Shown here: piece after piece, positions 28,759-38,257 of the stretch
How the letters are laid out: the number at the start of each line of letters is the position of its first letter
Numbering within the stretch: position 1 is the first letter of the stretch
From: Pseudomonas asplenii
GTDB taxonomy: Bacteria > Pseudomonadota > Gammaproteobacteria > Pseudomonadales > Pseudomonadaceae
Direction: 5' to 3'
Length of the DNA stretch: 64,000 nt
NCBI RefSeq assembly: GCF_001293465.1
Contig: NZ_JSYZ01000004.1
Coordinates: forward strand, 392,947-456,946
Translations under genes and position numbers: made by a program
The notes under the pieces: generated by a model
Told to the model about the DNA's origin: nothing
The model's input: the letters and a program-made list of their open reading frames with translations, nothing else
Databases searched by the model: none

Positions 28759-30038
28759 ACAAAGCCCGGCAGCTCACATTGTTCATGAGCCTGGCAACCA
28801 CTCAAGGTCGCGATCGAAGGCGCAATCTGCTGCAGGTGCAACGGCCCTTCGGGTGCCTGAATGCATGCGTCAACGCTCAACACGAAGCCACGCTCGCGAT
28901 GCCAGCCCGATTGCGAGGTGCGCCGAACATGATTGGCCCAGCGCGGGTCCCCCAAGGGGGGGCGCCGGGCATCGGCCGGCCTGACGATGAAGGTTGGCGC
29001 TCGATCAGTGTAGGGCCCCGTATACATGCTCTCTCGCGAGCGGACATCAGCCAACGCCAGGCGGCCATCGGCAAAGCGGATTTCGCGCAGGCATTGCTCG
29101 ACGTCCCGGCGTAGTGTGAGGTCGGAGCGACCGGAGTTGCACAGGTCGGCACATAGCATCACCCCATGGGAGCCTTGCACGGTCTCCAGCGCGACACTGC
29201 GCTCAAGGTCCACCTGTCCGTGTTCATCGAGCACCTGCAGACCCGCGGCACGCAGGTGCTCATTGATGGAAAAGAAACCATCGAGCGGACCGAAACCCAT
29301 CTCGGAAAATACCAGCATCGAATCGGGCGCCAATGCTTGCAGTCGGGCGCAGGCCTGGTCGATGAAATCGTAGGCCCTCAGCACATGGGGACGGTATCCG
29401 GGCTGGGCCTGCTCCACCTCATGCCAGAGAAAATGCGACAGGCGATCCGCCAGTGTGAGGTTCACGATCATCACATCGGCTTCAGCGCCCAGCGCCATTG
29501 CGCTATCCAACTGCAGCGACGCAATCCGGTAGGCCTGCTCGGCGAAATCTTCGAGTGGCTGACCGGTGTAGAACAGTGAAACGTCGTGGGCATACCTGAC
29601 CCCGCGAGCATTGAGGTCTCGCAGCAGGCTTCTCGGGTAGCTGGTGTTCATGGCATTGAGCATCGGATAGGTGATCAAGGTGCCATTGAGCGGCTTGGGA
29701 GGATGCGTCAGTTGCACATTGACCACGGCAAAACGCTGTTGCGCCATCTGCGGCCACTCCCATAACCTGGGCGCCATCACATCGGTGGTTTCCAGAATCC
29801 GTGGCATCTCCCCGGCACTGTGCGCACTCCAGTAGGAGAAGCAGCCATGACGACCGGGGTTCACACCGCTAAAGGCAGTTGCCAAGTTGCTCGGCTCATA
29901 GGGAACCGGGCCGCAGTCCAGATGGCGATAATTGTTAACGCCCAAGTGTTTTGCAAACCACGGCAGTCGGCCCTGAGCAACTTCTTTCTCGAGAACAAGC
30001 GGATCCATACCCTCCGCAACGACAATGAGAGTTCTCAT
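28755..30038 (-). CDS. AlkP-superfamily protein with altered catalytic residues
   Basis: Protein of 427 residues, related to type I phosphodiesterase/nucleotide pyrophosphatases and to the paralogue at 60.7-62.2 kb. It keeps the first metal Asp (AEGMDPL) and the Asp/His pair in LTLADRLSHFLW. Where the paralogue has PPHTAPGW with the Thr nucleophile this copy has PYEPSN, and where the paralogue has ASDHGFG it has FSEMGFG. Nucleophile and two metal ligands are therefore missing, so it may be a non-catalytic or divergent member. Start ATG at 30038 has AGAGGTG upstream; first gene of unit C. Confidence 0.75.
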   Translation of the reverse strand: MRTLIVVAEGMDPLVLEKEVAQGRLPWFAKHLGVNNYRHLDCGPVPYEPSNLATAFSGVNPGRHGCFSYWSAHSAGEMPRILETTDVMAPRLWEWPQMAQQRFAVVNVQLTHPPKPLNGTLITYPMLNAMNTSYPRSLLRDLNARGVRYAHDVSLFYTGQPLEDFAEQAYRIASLQLDSAMALGAEADVMIVNLTLADRLSHFLWHEVEQAQPGYRPHVLRAYDFIDQACARLQALAPDSMLVFSEMGFGPLDGFFSINEHLRAAGLQVLDEHGQVDLERSVALETVQGSHGVMLCADLCNSGRSDLTLRRDVEQCLREIRFADGRLALADVRSRESMYTGPYTDRAPTFIVRPADARRPPLGDPRWANHVRRTSQSGWHRERGFVLSVDACIQAPEGPLHLQQIAPSIATLSGCQAHEQCELPGFV

Positions 30039-30548
30039 GCTGCCAATCACCTCTTTTCTTCCCTGAAATAACGTCGAGCACAGCCAAGTACATCTTTTAT
30101 CGATGTCTTCGACATGACAGCGCCACAAACTTCCAAAATATCTCTATGAATTCAAAGCGCATCCAGGCACCCAAAAGGGGCACCTACGCAACTCTGTTCA
30201 ACACGTCCAAAGCGTAAGGGAAAGCGGATAAAAATTTTGTGACAGCGTGCCTATGCCACGCCAACCGTGGCTCCCCGAAAAGCTCTGGAGGCGGAATTTG
30301 TTGGTGCTTTTTTAGCACAGTGATTGGCGATGTAACGAGAAGTGTAATTCCGAGGTTATTTCATAATATTACAAATGATTTCTAAAAAAAACTTTTGCGC
30401 CCGACTTAAATTCACATGCTATCGTCTGCCACGCGCTTAATTGCCAAGCATCTTTATTCTTTAAGTTTGGCACTAGTGTACAAACTCCACCATTAGAACC
30501 GTATTCAAGCGGCGTATCTGCGCGCTTGCCTCACCAAGGACGGAAACA
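30039..30548. promoter_or_regulatory. AT-rich divergent promoter region of the cluster
   Basis: These 510 bases separate the divergent units C and B and are clearly more AT-rich than the genes around. I see no gene. A short hairpin GTGCT-TTTTT-AGCAC lies at 30304-30318. TGATTTCTAAAA at 30376-30387 also occurs upstream of unit A, in the same orientation to its genes. No sigma-70 promoter could be fixed with confidence. Confidence 0.5.
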
Positions 30549-31757
30549 ATGACTCTCGCAATTCACGGCGGTACACCACTACGCCAAACAGCATATCCAC
30601 AATGGCCGCATTACGGCCCCGAAGAAGAACAGGCTCTGCTACGCAGCCTGCGCCAGGGACACTGGTGGCGCATGCAAGGCAACGAAAACCTGGCCTTCGA
30701 GCAGAGCTTCACCCAAGTGCACGGTGGTCACTCGGCTTTCGCCGTAGCCAACGGCACGGTTGCATTGGAAATCGCCCTGCAGGCGGCCGGGGTCATGCCC
30801 GGTGATGAAGTCATCGTTCCGGCCTTCACCTTCATTTCCACCTCGATGGCCTGCCAGCGCATTGGCGCGACGGCCATACCGGTCGATGTGTGTGCCGATA
30901 CGCTTTGCATTGACCCGGCTGCGATCGAGGCCAACATTACTCCACGCACGCGAGTCATCATCCCGGTGCACATGTCCGGGCACATGAGTGACATGGCCAG
31001 CCTGAGCCGTATCGCCGATCAGCATCGCCTGGTGCTCATCCAGGATGCTGCTCATGCTCATGGTGCACAGGGTCTGGGTGGTGCCAAAATCGGCGACTAC
31101 GGCACGCTGGCCTGCTTCAGCTTCCAGAATTTCAAGCTGATGACTGCTGGCGAAGGTGGCTTGGTTTTGTGTCCGAATGAAGCCTTGCGAGAGAAGGTCT
31201 TCCTGTATGGCAATTGCGGACGTCCGCTGGGCGATCGCAGCTACCAGCATACGGTGGTCGGTACCAATGCTCGCTTGGGCGAGTTCAACGCCGCAGTGCT
31301 CAGTGCCCAGCTTGAGCGCCTCCCGGCACAGAACGAACTTCGCCAGCACAACGCCCGGTTACTGATGGACGCCCTGAACCATGATGCGCTGGTGATTCCA
31401 CAAGGCCGTACGGCTGATGCCCATGTGCACCCGTACTATATGGTGCTGTTCACCCTTCCCGAAGACGGTGATCTTGGCCAACTGGACCGCAATCAGGTGG
31501 TCGATGCACTGGTTGCCGAGGGCATCCCGGCGTTCCGTGCCTATCAGGCGATCTACCGCATCCCGAGCTTCTGGCAAGCACCGGCGCCAGCCCACTACGA
31601 CCAGGCACATTTCATCACCCATTGTCCTGTCACTGAGCGGGTGGCTAGCCGAGGGATCTGGATCCATCACCGTGCACTGCTTGGCAGCGAGCAGGACACG
31701 CTGGATATCGCCCTTGCCGTGCGCAAGGTGGTCCAGCACCTGGCTGGCTCGCGATGA
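30549..31757 (+). CDS. 3-amino-5-hydroxybenzoate (AHBA) synthase
   Basis: PLP enzyme of the DegT/DnrJ/EryC1 family, 402 residues. It matches actinobacterial RifK across its length: GHWWRM near residue 40, PGDEVIVPAFTFIS, PVHMSGHMSDM, QDAAHAHGA (cofactor Asp166) and SFQNFKLMTAGEGG with PLP lysine 196. In AHBA pathways this enzyme aromatises aminodehydroshikimate to AHBA and, with the RifL partner, transaminates UDP-3-ketoglucose. The next gene is the RifL-like oxidoreductase, overlapping by 4 bases, which strengthens the call over an ordinary sugar aminotransferase. First gene of unit B. Confidence 0.92.
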   Translation: MTLAIHGGTPLRQTAYPQWPHYGPEEEQALLRSLRQGHWWRMQGNENLAFEQSFTQVHGGHSAFAVANGTVALEIALQAAGVMPGDEVIVPAFTFISTSMACQRIGATAIPVDVCADTLCIDPAAIEANITPRTRVIIPVHMSGHMSDMASLSRIADQHRLVLIQDAAHAHGAQGLGGAKIGDYGTLACFSFQNFKLMTAGEGGLVLCPNEALREKVFLYGNCGRPLGDRSYQHTVVGTNARLGEFNAAVLSAQLERLPAQNELRQHNARLLMDALNHDALVIPQGRTADAHVHPYYMVLFTLPEDGDLGQLDRNQVVDALVAEGIPAFRAYQAIYRIPSFWQAPAPAHYDQAHFITHCPVTERVASRGIWIHHRALLGSEQDTLDIALAVRKVVQHLAGSR

Positions 31758-32818
31758 TGGGACCCGGCATCGCGCTAGTTGGTTCGGGTTGGGTCGTCAG
31801 GACGATCTGGGCTCCGCTGCTACAGCGACATGGCGGTCGGATCGTATCGATCATCGACCCTGATCCGCAGGCAGGTCAGGCACTCGCGGAGTTGGCACCC
31901 ACAGCGCGCCAGCATGCCTGTATGAGCCATCAGGCCCTGCTGGGGTGTGACGTGGCCCTGATCTGTTCTCCCAACGCCCACCACACTCGACAGGCACTGC
32001 GGGCCATGGAGCAGGGACTGCACGTCATCCTGGAAAAGCCCGCTTGCCTGTCGCTGCGTCACGCTCAGGACCTGATCGAGCGCAGTCAGCACATGGGGGT
32101 GCAATTGTCAGTGACGGGGGCGGCCTCCCATCGCAGTGACGTGCGAACCCTGCTGGATGCCGTCGCAAGCCAGGCTATCGGCAAGGTGCACTGCATCGAC
32201 GTCGCCTGGCGTCGGCGCAATGGAGTGCCTCGTCCAGGGTCGTGGTTCACGCAGGCGGATCAGGCGCTGGCAGGATCAGGCGCCGATCTGGGCTGGCACC
32301 TGCTGGAGGTGGCCCTGCAGGCACTGGGCTATCCCCTGGTGGACAGCGCCCTGTGCAATCACGTCCCCGCCGACGGTAGCGAAGCGGCGCAACGGGCCAA
32401 TTGGCGAGCCGACACCGACGACCACAAGAACGCGGTCCTGGAGGTCGAGTCGCAGTCATATTGCGCACTGCGTACGCAGGCCGGTGCCATGGTCTTTCTG
32501 CGCACCGCCTGGTCGTCCCATCAGCCCTGTGACGAAACCACCATCACCCTTTACGGCACTGCCGGCGAGTTGCGGTTGCATACCACGTTCGGTTTCAGTC
32601 AAAACCGTGTGCAAGCTCCCAGCCTGGTCCTGAGCACCAAGGGAAGCCAACGGCATCTGAGGTTCGAGGCCGAAGACAACCTGGCACCCTACTCGGCGTA
32701 CCTGGGCCACACACTGCCCCATCTAGGCAGGAGCACAGCCGGCAACGAGCTGGAGTTCTGCAAGTTGCGCTCGCTGACCAGTGCCATGTCCGCGATGTAT
32801 CCGAACCTGCCGAACTGA
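31754..32818 (+). CDS. GFO/IDH/MocA oxidoreductase (RifL-like)
   Basis: NAD(P)-dependent oxidoreductase of 354 residues. N-terminal Rossmann motif ALVGSGWVVRTIW, the family EKP motif in VILEKPACLS, and a C-terminal alpha/beta domain. In AHBA clusters RifL oxidises UDP-glucose at C3 so that the AHBA synthase can aminate it to UDP-kanosamine. Its ATG overlaps the AHBA synthase stop (ATGA), as expected for partner enzymes. Another sugar dehydrogenase role is possible. Confidence 0.85.
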   Translation: MMGPGIALVGSGWVVRTIWAPLLQRHGGRIVSIIDPDPQAGQALAELAPTARQHACMSHQALLGCDVALICSPNAHHTRQALRAMEQGLHVILEKPACLSLRHAQDLIERSQHMGVQLSVTGAASHRSDVRTLLDAVASQAIGKVHCIDVAWRRRNGVPRPGSWFTQADQALAGSGADLGWHLLEVALQALGYPLVDSALCNHVPADGSEAAQRANWRADTDDHKNAVLEVESQSYCALRTQAGAMVFLRTAWSSHQPCDETTITLYGTAGELRLHTTFGFSQNRVQAPSLVLSTKGSQRHLRFEAEDNLAPYSAYLGHTLPHLGRSTAGNELEFCKLRSLTSAMSAMYPNLPN

Positions 32819-32868
32819 CCGGGCCCGGCCCGGCAGTTCATTGAGTATTCGTGCAAGGAGCTATCACC

Positions 32869-34224
32869 ATGACCGGTTACAAGGCGATCACGGAAAAGCT
32901 GAAGCAACTGTCCAAACTTTCACTGCCGATCGTCATTTCGCGTATCGGTTTTCTCCTGCTCTCACTGGTCGACACGCTTCTGGTCGGTCGCTATGCCACC
33001 GACGCGCTGGCGGCCATCTCGATCACCCACGCCATTGCCGATACCTACATGCTGATCGCGGCAGGCTTGCTGTTCGGGATTCTGGTCATGAGCTCGATTG
33101 CCGTCGGCAAGCAACAACCCCGGGAGGCGGGGCTGGCTCTGCAACGTGGCGTGATACACGCCCTGGGCCTGGGCCTGGTCTGTATCGTTGCCAGCCTTGC
33201 GAGCCTGCCGCTGCTGGTGAGGTTCGGCGTGGACGCGTCCCTGGCAGGTGCGATCGCCGAGCTGATGCAGGTCGTGGCACTCGGACTGCCCGCTATCCTG
33301 TTGTACATCGCCTACTCGTTCTTCCTGGAAGGCATATCGCGCCCACTGCCGGCGACGTGCGTGATTCTGGTAGGCAACCTGGTCAATGGCGTGCTGTGTT
33401 ACGCGATGGTCTACGGCAAGTTCGGTTTCGATGAGATGGGCGCGCTGGGCTCCGCCTGGTGCACGACCTTCGTACGGATCCTGATGGCCGTTGCGATCAT
33501 CTTCTATGTGCATCGCCTGTTTGCTCAACGCCAGGAATACGGTATCAATACGCGGTTTGCCTGGGCCTGGTCGCAATGGAAAATGCAGCGGCATATCGGC
33601 TACGGGGGCGGTCTGAGCTTCGGTATTGAAGCCGGTGCATTCATGCTGATCGCGGTGATGGCCGGCATCGTTTCACCACTGATCGCGGCGGCCTGCGCCG
33701 TGGTGGTGAATATCCGTTCGATCCTATTCATGATTCCCATGGGCATCGGCTTCGCCACCTCGATCCAGGTGGGGATGGCCCATGGTCAGGGCGATACCCG
33801 AGAGATCAACCTGTCCACGTGGTGCGGTCTGTGGTTTGGCGTGTCGTTGACGGCAATCTGCGCAATCGTGCTGGCGATCCTTCCCGGCCCGCTGCTGGCG
33901 CAGTACAGCACTGACAGTCAGTTGCTGCAGATTGCGGTACCGGCCATGTTGCTGCTGGCCCTGGCCCTGCCCCTGGACGCTTGGCAGGGCGTCATGTCCA
34001 ATGCGCTGCGTGGGCGCGAAGATGCCATGGCCCCCACGCTGATCCACGCCATTGCCTATCTGGTGGTCATGACCCCACTCGGCTGGCTTCTGACCGTCCA
34101 GTGGCAGCGAGGCCTGGTGGGTATCGTCGAGGCCATGCTCGTGGCCAACGTGCTGGCAGCCTCGCTGATGACCTTGCGACATCGCCAGCTCAATCAAGGC
34201 ATGCGCCAGCCCACACTGGCCTGA
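32869..34224 (+). CDS. MATE-family exporter
   Basis: Multidrug and toxin extrusion protein of 451 residues with 12 predicted membrane segments in two homologous halves; opening LPIVISRIGFLLLSLVDTLLVGR is typical. It should export a small molecule by H+ or Na+ antiport from the cytoplasm. Its position between AHBA synthase and glycosyltransferase genes suggests product export or self-protection. Start at 32869 has AAGGAG eight bases upstream. Confidence 0.88.
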   Translation: MTGYKAITEKLKQLSKLSLPIVISRIGFLLLSLVDTLLVGRYATDALAAISITHAIADTYMLIAAGLLFGILVMSSIAVGKQQPREAGLALQRGVIHALGLGLVCIVASLASLPLLVRFGVDASLAGAIAELMQVVALGLPAILLYIAYSFFLEGISRPLPATCVILVGNLVNGVLCYAMVYGKFGFDEMGALGSAWCTTFVRILMAVAIIFYVHRLFAQRQEYGINTRFAWAWSQWKMQRHIGYGGGLSFGIEAGAFMLIAVMAGIVSPLIAAACAVVVNIRSILFMIPMGIGFATSIQVGMAHGQGDTREINLSTWCGLWFGVSLTAICAIVLAILPGPLLAQYSTDSQLLQIAVPAMLLLALALPLDAWQGVMSNALRGREDAMAPTLIHAIAYLVVMTPLGWLLTVQWQRGLVGIVEAMLVANVLAASLMTLRHRQLNQGMRQPTLA

Positions 34225-34240
34225 TCGGCGAGGGATGCCC

Positions 34241-35098
34241 ATGAAACTGTCCGTCATCATGCCGGTACATGCCAAGCCAGAACGTTTGCGTTTATGCCTG
34301 GCAAGCCTGCACCGACAGCAGGAGCGTTGTGACTTTGAGACCCTTATTGTCGCCGATGCCGCATGTCCAGCCGTGCTGGCCCAAGTTGCCGAACAGCCTC
34401 ATGCCCGGGTGCTGAGCACACCCGGGCTAGGCCGCGCGGGCGCAAGAAACCTGGGCGCGAGCGCAGCCCAGGGCGAAGTGCTGCTGTTCATCGACGACGA
34501 CGTACTGGTGCTCGATGGCTTCTTCGAGGCCCACCTGCAAGCCCAGACAAAACGACCCGGGTTGGTACATGGGCGTATCCGAGAGTTGATCGCGCTGTGC
34601 GGACGAGGCGATCCACGCCTTGGTACGATCGGTTGCCCGCCGATCCTGCCACAGGATCTGTTGCAGGGGCGCTGGAGTCCTCAATCTTCGCGACTGGCCA
34701 CCAGCCCCCTGGAGCAGGCAGCTGAGCACCCGCGATGCAACGAATGGCCCTGGCTGGCCAGCGCCGGCGCCAACCTGTCGATCCAGCGTGAACACTGGCA
34801 GCAAGTCGGAGGGTTCGATGAAGCCTATGGCAAACGCTGGGGTATGGAGGACCTGGATCTGGGATGGCGCCTGTGGCGTGCGGGCGTGCCTATCAGCATG
34901 GAGAGGGATGCCTGCGCCTACCATCTCTCACATTACAACCCAACCCGTTGGGAAGAGCACGCGCCCAACCTTGCCCATTTCCAGGCCCGTGCCAACACTG
35001 CCGAGGCCCTGGCTCTGGACGCACTGCTTTCCCCGACCGGCTCGTTGGCCCGCTACATCGAACGGCTCGACCAGATCCGACAGCAAGCCCCTGTTTGA
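34241..35098 (+). CDS. Family 2 glycosyltransferase (MitB-like role)
   Basis: GT-A fold glycosyltransferase of 285 residues. N-terminal SVIMPVHAKPERL, metal motif FIDDDVLVLDGF and the acceptor/catalytic part GGFDEAYGKRWGMEDLDLGWRL. No membrane segment. In mitomycin biosynthesis an ACP-dependent glycosyltransferase (MitB) attaches GlcNAc to ACP-bound AHBA; an AMP ligase, an ACP and a PIG-L deacetylase are all present here, so I infer the same step. ATG at 34241 is preferred over 34235 for spacing to GAGGG. Its 3' end overlaps the convergent PIG-L gene by 46 bases. Confidence 0.82.
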   Translation: MKLSVIMPVHAKPERLRLCLASLHRQQERCDFETLIVADAACPAVLAQVAEQPHARVLSTPGLGRAGARNLGASAAQGEVLLFIDDDVLVLDGFFEAHLQAQTKRPGLVHGRIRELIALCGRGDPRLGTIGCPPILPQDLLQGRWSPQSSRLATSPLEQAAEHPRCNEWPWLASAGANLSIQREHWQQVGGFDEAYGKRWGMEDLDLGWRLWRAGVPISMERDACAYHLSHYNPTRWEEHAPNLAHFQARANTAEALALDALLSPTGSLARYIERLDQIRQQAPV

Positions 35099-35826
35099 GA
35101 CACCTGTGCGTGAGCCGCCAAGGCGCCGACGAAGCGCGCCTGGCTGGCGAACAACATCATTACCTGGCTGCGGTACATCAGGGCAGCCTTCAGCCAGCGA
35201 TCCCAAGAGCACTGGCATGAGTGGCTGACAAGCCCGAGCCCCAGGCGCTCGACGTGGCTGGCCAGGGCCTGTTCATCCAGTTGGCCCACATAGGGGAAGT
35301 CGGCGTAGAAACACACCGGGTTGTCCAACTGGCGGGCCAGCCGGTGCGTCAGGCAGTGATCCACGTGCCCACCGATGCCCAATGGCGCGCAGACGATATC
35401 GGCGGGCCTGAGCATCGCCCGCACCGTGGCGAGCTGCATTGCATCCGGTTCTGGCCACAGCGCCGGGTCAACCCGGGCCGGCAGGAACAAGGCATTGATG
35501 TCGGCATGTGCGAACCGGTCGCGACCGTCCAGGCGCAATGCGGCATCATCAAAGCCCGCTCCTGCCCGCTCGATGCCCAGGCTCATCGCGGCCCGGATAT
35601 CTTCCTCGCGGCGCAGCGGCGGTGAGGCGAATCGCCGCCAGCGCGCATCGCCAACCGCCAGCGTGCTACCCGCCGTCGCATCACCGTCGAACAGGGTCAA
35701 CAACAAGACATCGCGCCCCCGGGCCAGGCCGGTCATGCCACTGCCCAACGACCAGACAGCATCGTCCGGATGGGCTGACAGCACGACCAACCGCCCCTCA
35801 AGCCCGTTCCGGGTAATCGGCCCCAT
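35053..35826 (-). CDS. PIG-L-family N-deacetylase (MitC-like role)
   Basis: Zinc deacetylase of 257 residues. Metal motif SAHPDDAVWSLG near the N-terminus and the second site GGHVDHCLTHR in the middle. The family removes acetyl groups from N-acetylglucosamine units. In the mitomycin pathway MitC deacetylates GlcNAc-AHBA bound to its ACP, and this gene lies beside the glycosyltransferase, tail to tail. It is the last gene of unit A, starting 2 bases after the previous stop. Cys-rich C-terminus (TGACCRIW) is not typical of the family. Confidence 0.83.
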   Translation of the reverse strand: MGPITRNGLEGRLVVLSAHPDDAVWSLGSGMTGLARGRDVLLLTLFDGDATAGSTLAVGDARWRRFASPPLRREEDIRAAMSLGIERAGAGFDDAALRLDGRDRFAHADINALFLPARVDPALWPEPDAMQLATVRAMLRPADIVCAPLGIGGHVDHCLTHRLARQLDNPVCFYADFPYVGQLDEQALASHVERLGLGLVSHSCQCSWDRWLKAALMYRSQVMMLFASQARFVGALAAHAQVSQTGACCRIWSSRSM

Positions 35827-35828
35827 GC

Positions 35829-36974
35829 TCAAGCCACCTCGGGAGTACTACGGGCATAGAGCTGGCTCAGGCGCAAAAATCGTGACACCTCGCGGCGATT
35901 ATCGCTGGCCACCCGGCAACGCCCCAGTTTCAGCGGTGACAACTGGATGTCCGGAAAACTGTGCATGCGCACCCAGGACAAGTCGGCAAAGCGCTCGGCC
36001 AATGTCTCCAGCCACTGCTCGCAGGCCTGCGCGCGTCGTTCGCCAGGCAGGGCCGCGCATTCGAGAACCCCGTGCAACATGGCCTGCTCGAAGGCTTCGC
36101 TGACGTGGGTCTCGGCGCAAGGCACGCAATGATCCATGTAGAGGCCGAAACGCAGCAATGCCTGGTGGATCTGCACTTCCATCGCAAGCTGGGTGGCGTC
36201 CTGGACTTCATGATTGCCAAAGTTCACGTATCCCACATCCGCCGTCGGCGCCAGCGACTGCACGCCGCGGCAGATGAACGTGAGCAAGCCACCCAGGTCC
36301 TTGAAACCATTGACCGCGAAACAGTCGAAACGGCCCTGCAGTTGCTCTGGAAGCGGCTGGAATACGTCATATTCGACCACTTCTATCGTGTCGATCGCCT
36401 GCGCCCGGCAAGTCCGCTCGATGGTTGCCAGCAGGTCACGGTCGATATCGGCCACGACGATTCGCTGACGATAGCCGTGCAGTGCCAGGAACAGCGAGAA
36501 CAGGGCATCATCTCCGAGCAGCAGCAGGTTACCGTGGTTCAGATCACCGAGGCTCTGCATGATCTTGTAGCGCCGGATCTGGGTTTCGAAGGTTTCGATG
36601 GACTGGTCATAGATGGACTTCTTGTCACTGAGCAGGTCAGCCATCACCTCACGATAGCGGGGTTCGAGGCGCAGGCAGGCATCGTCCACCAGGTGCAGAC
36701 CATGGCCAGGCAAGGCCCCCACCGGGGTGCCCAGCACCAGTTGTGGCACCGCCTGCTCCCGGATCAGCTGAAGTTGCCCCTCGGCCAGCAACTCGACCAG
36801 GCAATGCAGGATCTGACGAACCGTCAGGCGGGAGGACAGCAGCTGATGGATTCGGCGCGGGCGGGTCAGTTTGCTCAGCAAGTCGTCCAGTGCGGCCTGC
36901 TCCTGGACGGGTGCTGCCAGACGAGCGGGCAGGTGTGCCAGCAGGCGTTCACGTAGTTGTACCAGGTTGTGCAT
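35829..36974 (-). CDS. BpsA-like aminopropyltransferase (branched polyamine synthase family)
   Basis: Protein of 381 residues: N-terminal helical/winged part (1-150) and a Rossmann transferase domain beginning NLLLLGDDALFSLFLAL then RIVVADIDRDLLATIE. This is the arrangement of BpsA (DUF43), which moves aminopropyl groups from dcSAM onto polyamines. The BpsA G-D-D signature is kept, but the DPPYT segment reads AVNGFKDLGG, so acceptor handling has changed. With speD in the cluster I infer that it adds an aminopropyl group to a pathway intermediate. Strong AGGAGG before the ATG. Confidence 0.75.
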   Translation of the reverse strand: MHNLVQLRERLLAHLPARLAAPVQEQAALDDLLSKLTRPRRIHQLLSSRLTVRQILHCLVELLAEGQLQLIREQAVPQLVLGTPVGALPGHGLHLVDDACLRLEPRYREVMADLLSDKKSIYDQSIETFETQIRRYKIMQSLGDLNHGNLLLLGDDALFSLFLALHGYRQRIVVADIDRDLLATIERTCRAQAIDTIEVVEYDVFQPLPEQLQGRFDCFAVNGFKDLGGLLTFICRGVQSLAPTADVGYVNFGNHEVQDATQLAMEVQIHQALLRFGLYMDHCVPCAETHVSEAFEQAMLHGVLECAALPGERRAQACEQWLETLAERFADLSWVRMHSFPDIQLSPLKLGRCRVASDNRREVSRFLRLSQLYARSTPEVA

Positions 36975-37007
36975 GCAACCTCCTGTTCATGCGAGTGAAT
37001 GGCGCCG

Positions 37008-38198
37008 TCAGAGCACGGCGTCGAGGATGTTGCTGGCGCAACGTCCGTGGAAGAAATTGACCCCGACCTCAACGGTCTCCCCGCGGCGGTCTGAGAATCC
37101 CAGGCCGGTGCCGAACAGCCCGCGCACCGCCTGTCCTGCGCAGGTCAGCTCATGGCTCAACGGGTGCTTGCAGAGGTTGCCTTGGAGGGTATCCAGCGCC
37201 ATGGCACACCCTTGCGGGTCACGCAGCTCAGGCATCCGGGCTTCATAGCCGGTGGCGTTTATCAACAGCGGCGCTGCCCGTTGCCACAGATGGAAGTCGG
37301 GATCACCAATGTGCAGCACAACGCCTGGAGATCGTCCGGACTCGATGTCCAACAAGGTTTGCCGGGCCGATCCACGCAATCCCCGGAAGCGGTTGACCTC
37401 GCCGGTCACCTCATCCACCAGATCGCCTGGTTGCAGCAGTGCCGACGGTGTTCCTGATGCCATCCACAGCCCTGGGCGCTTGCGGCACAACACATGCAGC
37501 GAGCGCGGCGCCCATGCATCGCTGAATCGCCTGAGCAGGTACTCGACGGTGGAAAAGGCACTGTGGCTGCCACCCAGTACCAGTACCTGGCGGCCCTGGC
37601 CGAGAGCATCGCGCAGTTGCGCATCAGCCTGGCCCCTGAGCACCGGATCGGAACCCAATGGCGCCGGCCAATCTTGCTCGATCATTTGGCGCATCTTCGC
37701 GCAGGGCACCTGCAATTCACGTCCTTGGGCGCCACAAGCCAGCACCAGATAACGGCTGGTCAACTGCCCCCAGTCTCCCCAGCAGGTGAAACCTGCGTCG
37801 CTCTGTTGCACCGCGTCGACCTGCCGACCGAATGCAACGGTGGTGGCCGGGTGCTCAGCGCATAGCTCGAGCACTACCTGCGCCAACTGCCGAAGGAAAG
37901 CCGAAACGCTGTCGAGCGACAGAATCCGGGAAGGCTCTTGCAACCAGCGTTGTACATCGCGCTGGCGAAGGCATTGGGCAAAGGCACCGTCAGGTCGAAT
38001 ACCCTTCAGAAAGTCCTGGATGGGCGAGTTGGCCTGGATGTCGTAGGCCAGGCAATCCCATTGGGCCAACGAAGCACTGCGCTCATGCACCTCGACGCCA
38101 AGCGACAGCAGCGCCGGCAACTTGCGCTCACGATCGGCGGCGATGAACAGGCCAAGGGCTGCGGGGCCGAAGCCGATAATCTGAAGCTGTCTATCCAT
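37008..38198 (-). CDS. FAD/NAD(P)-binding oxidoreductase
   Basis: Flavoprotein of 396 residues with two dinucleotide folds: FAD motif IIGFGPAALGLFIAA at the N-terminus and NAD(P) motif VLVLGGSHSAFSTVEYL near residue 205, with an ATG-like return (NATGYEARMP). It resembles the FAD/NAD(P)-binding proteins grouped with ornithine and lysine N-hydroxylases. It may hydroxylate an amine or oxidise a thiazoline; the substrate cannot be told. Start ATG at 38198. Confidence 0.7.
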   Translation of the reverse strand: MDRQLQIIGFGPAALGLFIAADRERKLPALLSLGVEVHERSASLAQWDCLAYDIQANSPIQDFLKGIRPDGAFAQCLRQRDVQRWLQEPSRILSLDSVSAFLRQLAQVVLELCAEHPATTVAFGRQVDAVQQSDAGFTCWGDWGQLTSRYLVLACGAQGRELQVPCAKMRQMIEQDWPAPLGSDPVLRGQADAQLRDALGQGRQVLVLGGSHSAFSTVEYLLRRFSDAWAPRSLHVLCRKRPGLWMASGTPSALLQPGDLVDEVTGEVNRFRGLRGSARQTLLDIESGRSPGVVLHIGDPDFHLWQRAAPLLINATGYEARMPELRDPQGCAMALDTLQGNLCKHPLSHELTCAGQAVRGLFGTGLGFSDRRGETVEVGVNFFHGRCASNILDAVL

Positions 38199-38257
38199 GT
38201 GCTTGCATACCTCTGTCGAAGGCGGCCGGAACACTGGCCGGCCTGCGCGACGGTCAA

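Noticed and set aside
35829..36974. Nicotianamine-synthase or opine-metallophore interpretation of the BpsA-like gene
   Set aside because: The domain order and GDD motif fit BpsA better, and no opine dehydrogenase or metallophore receptor is present.
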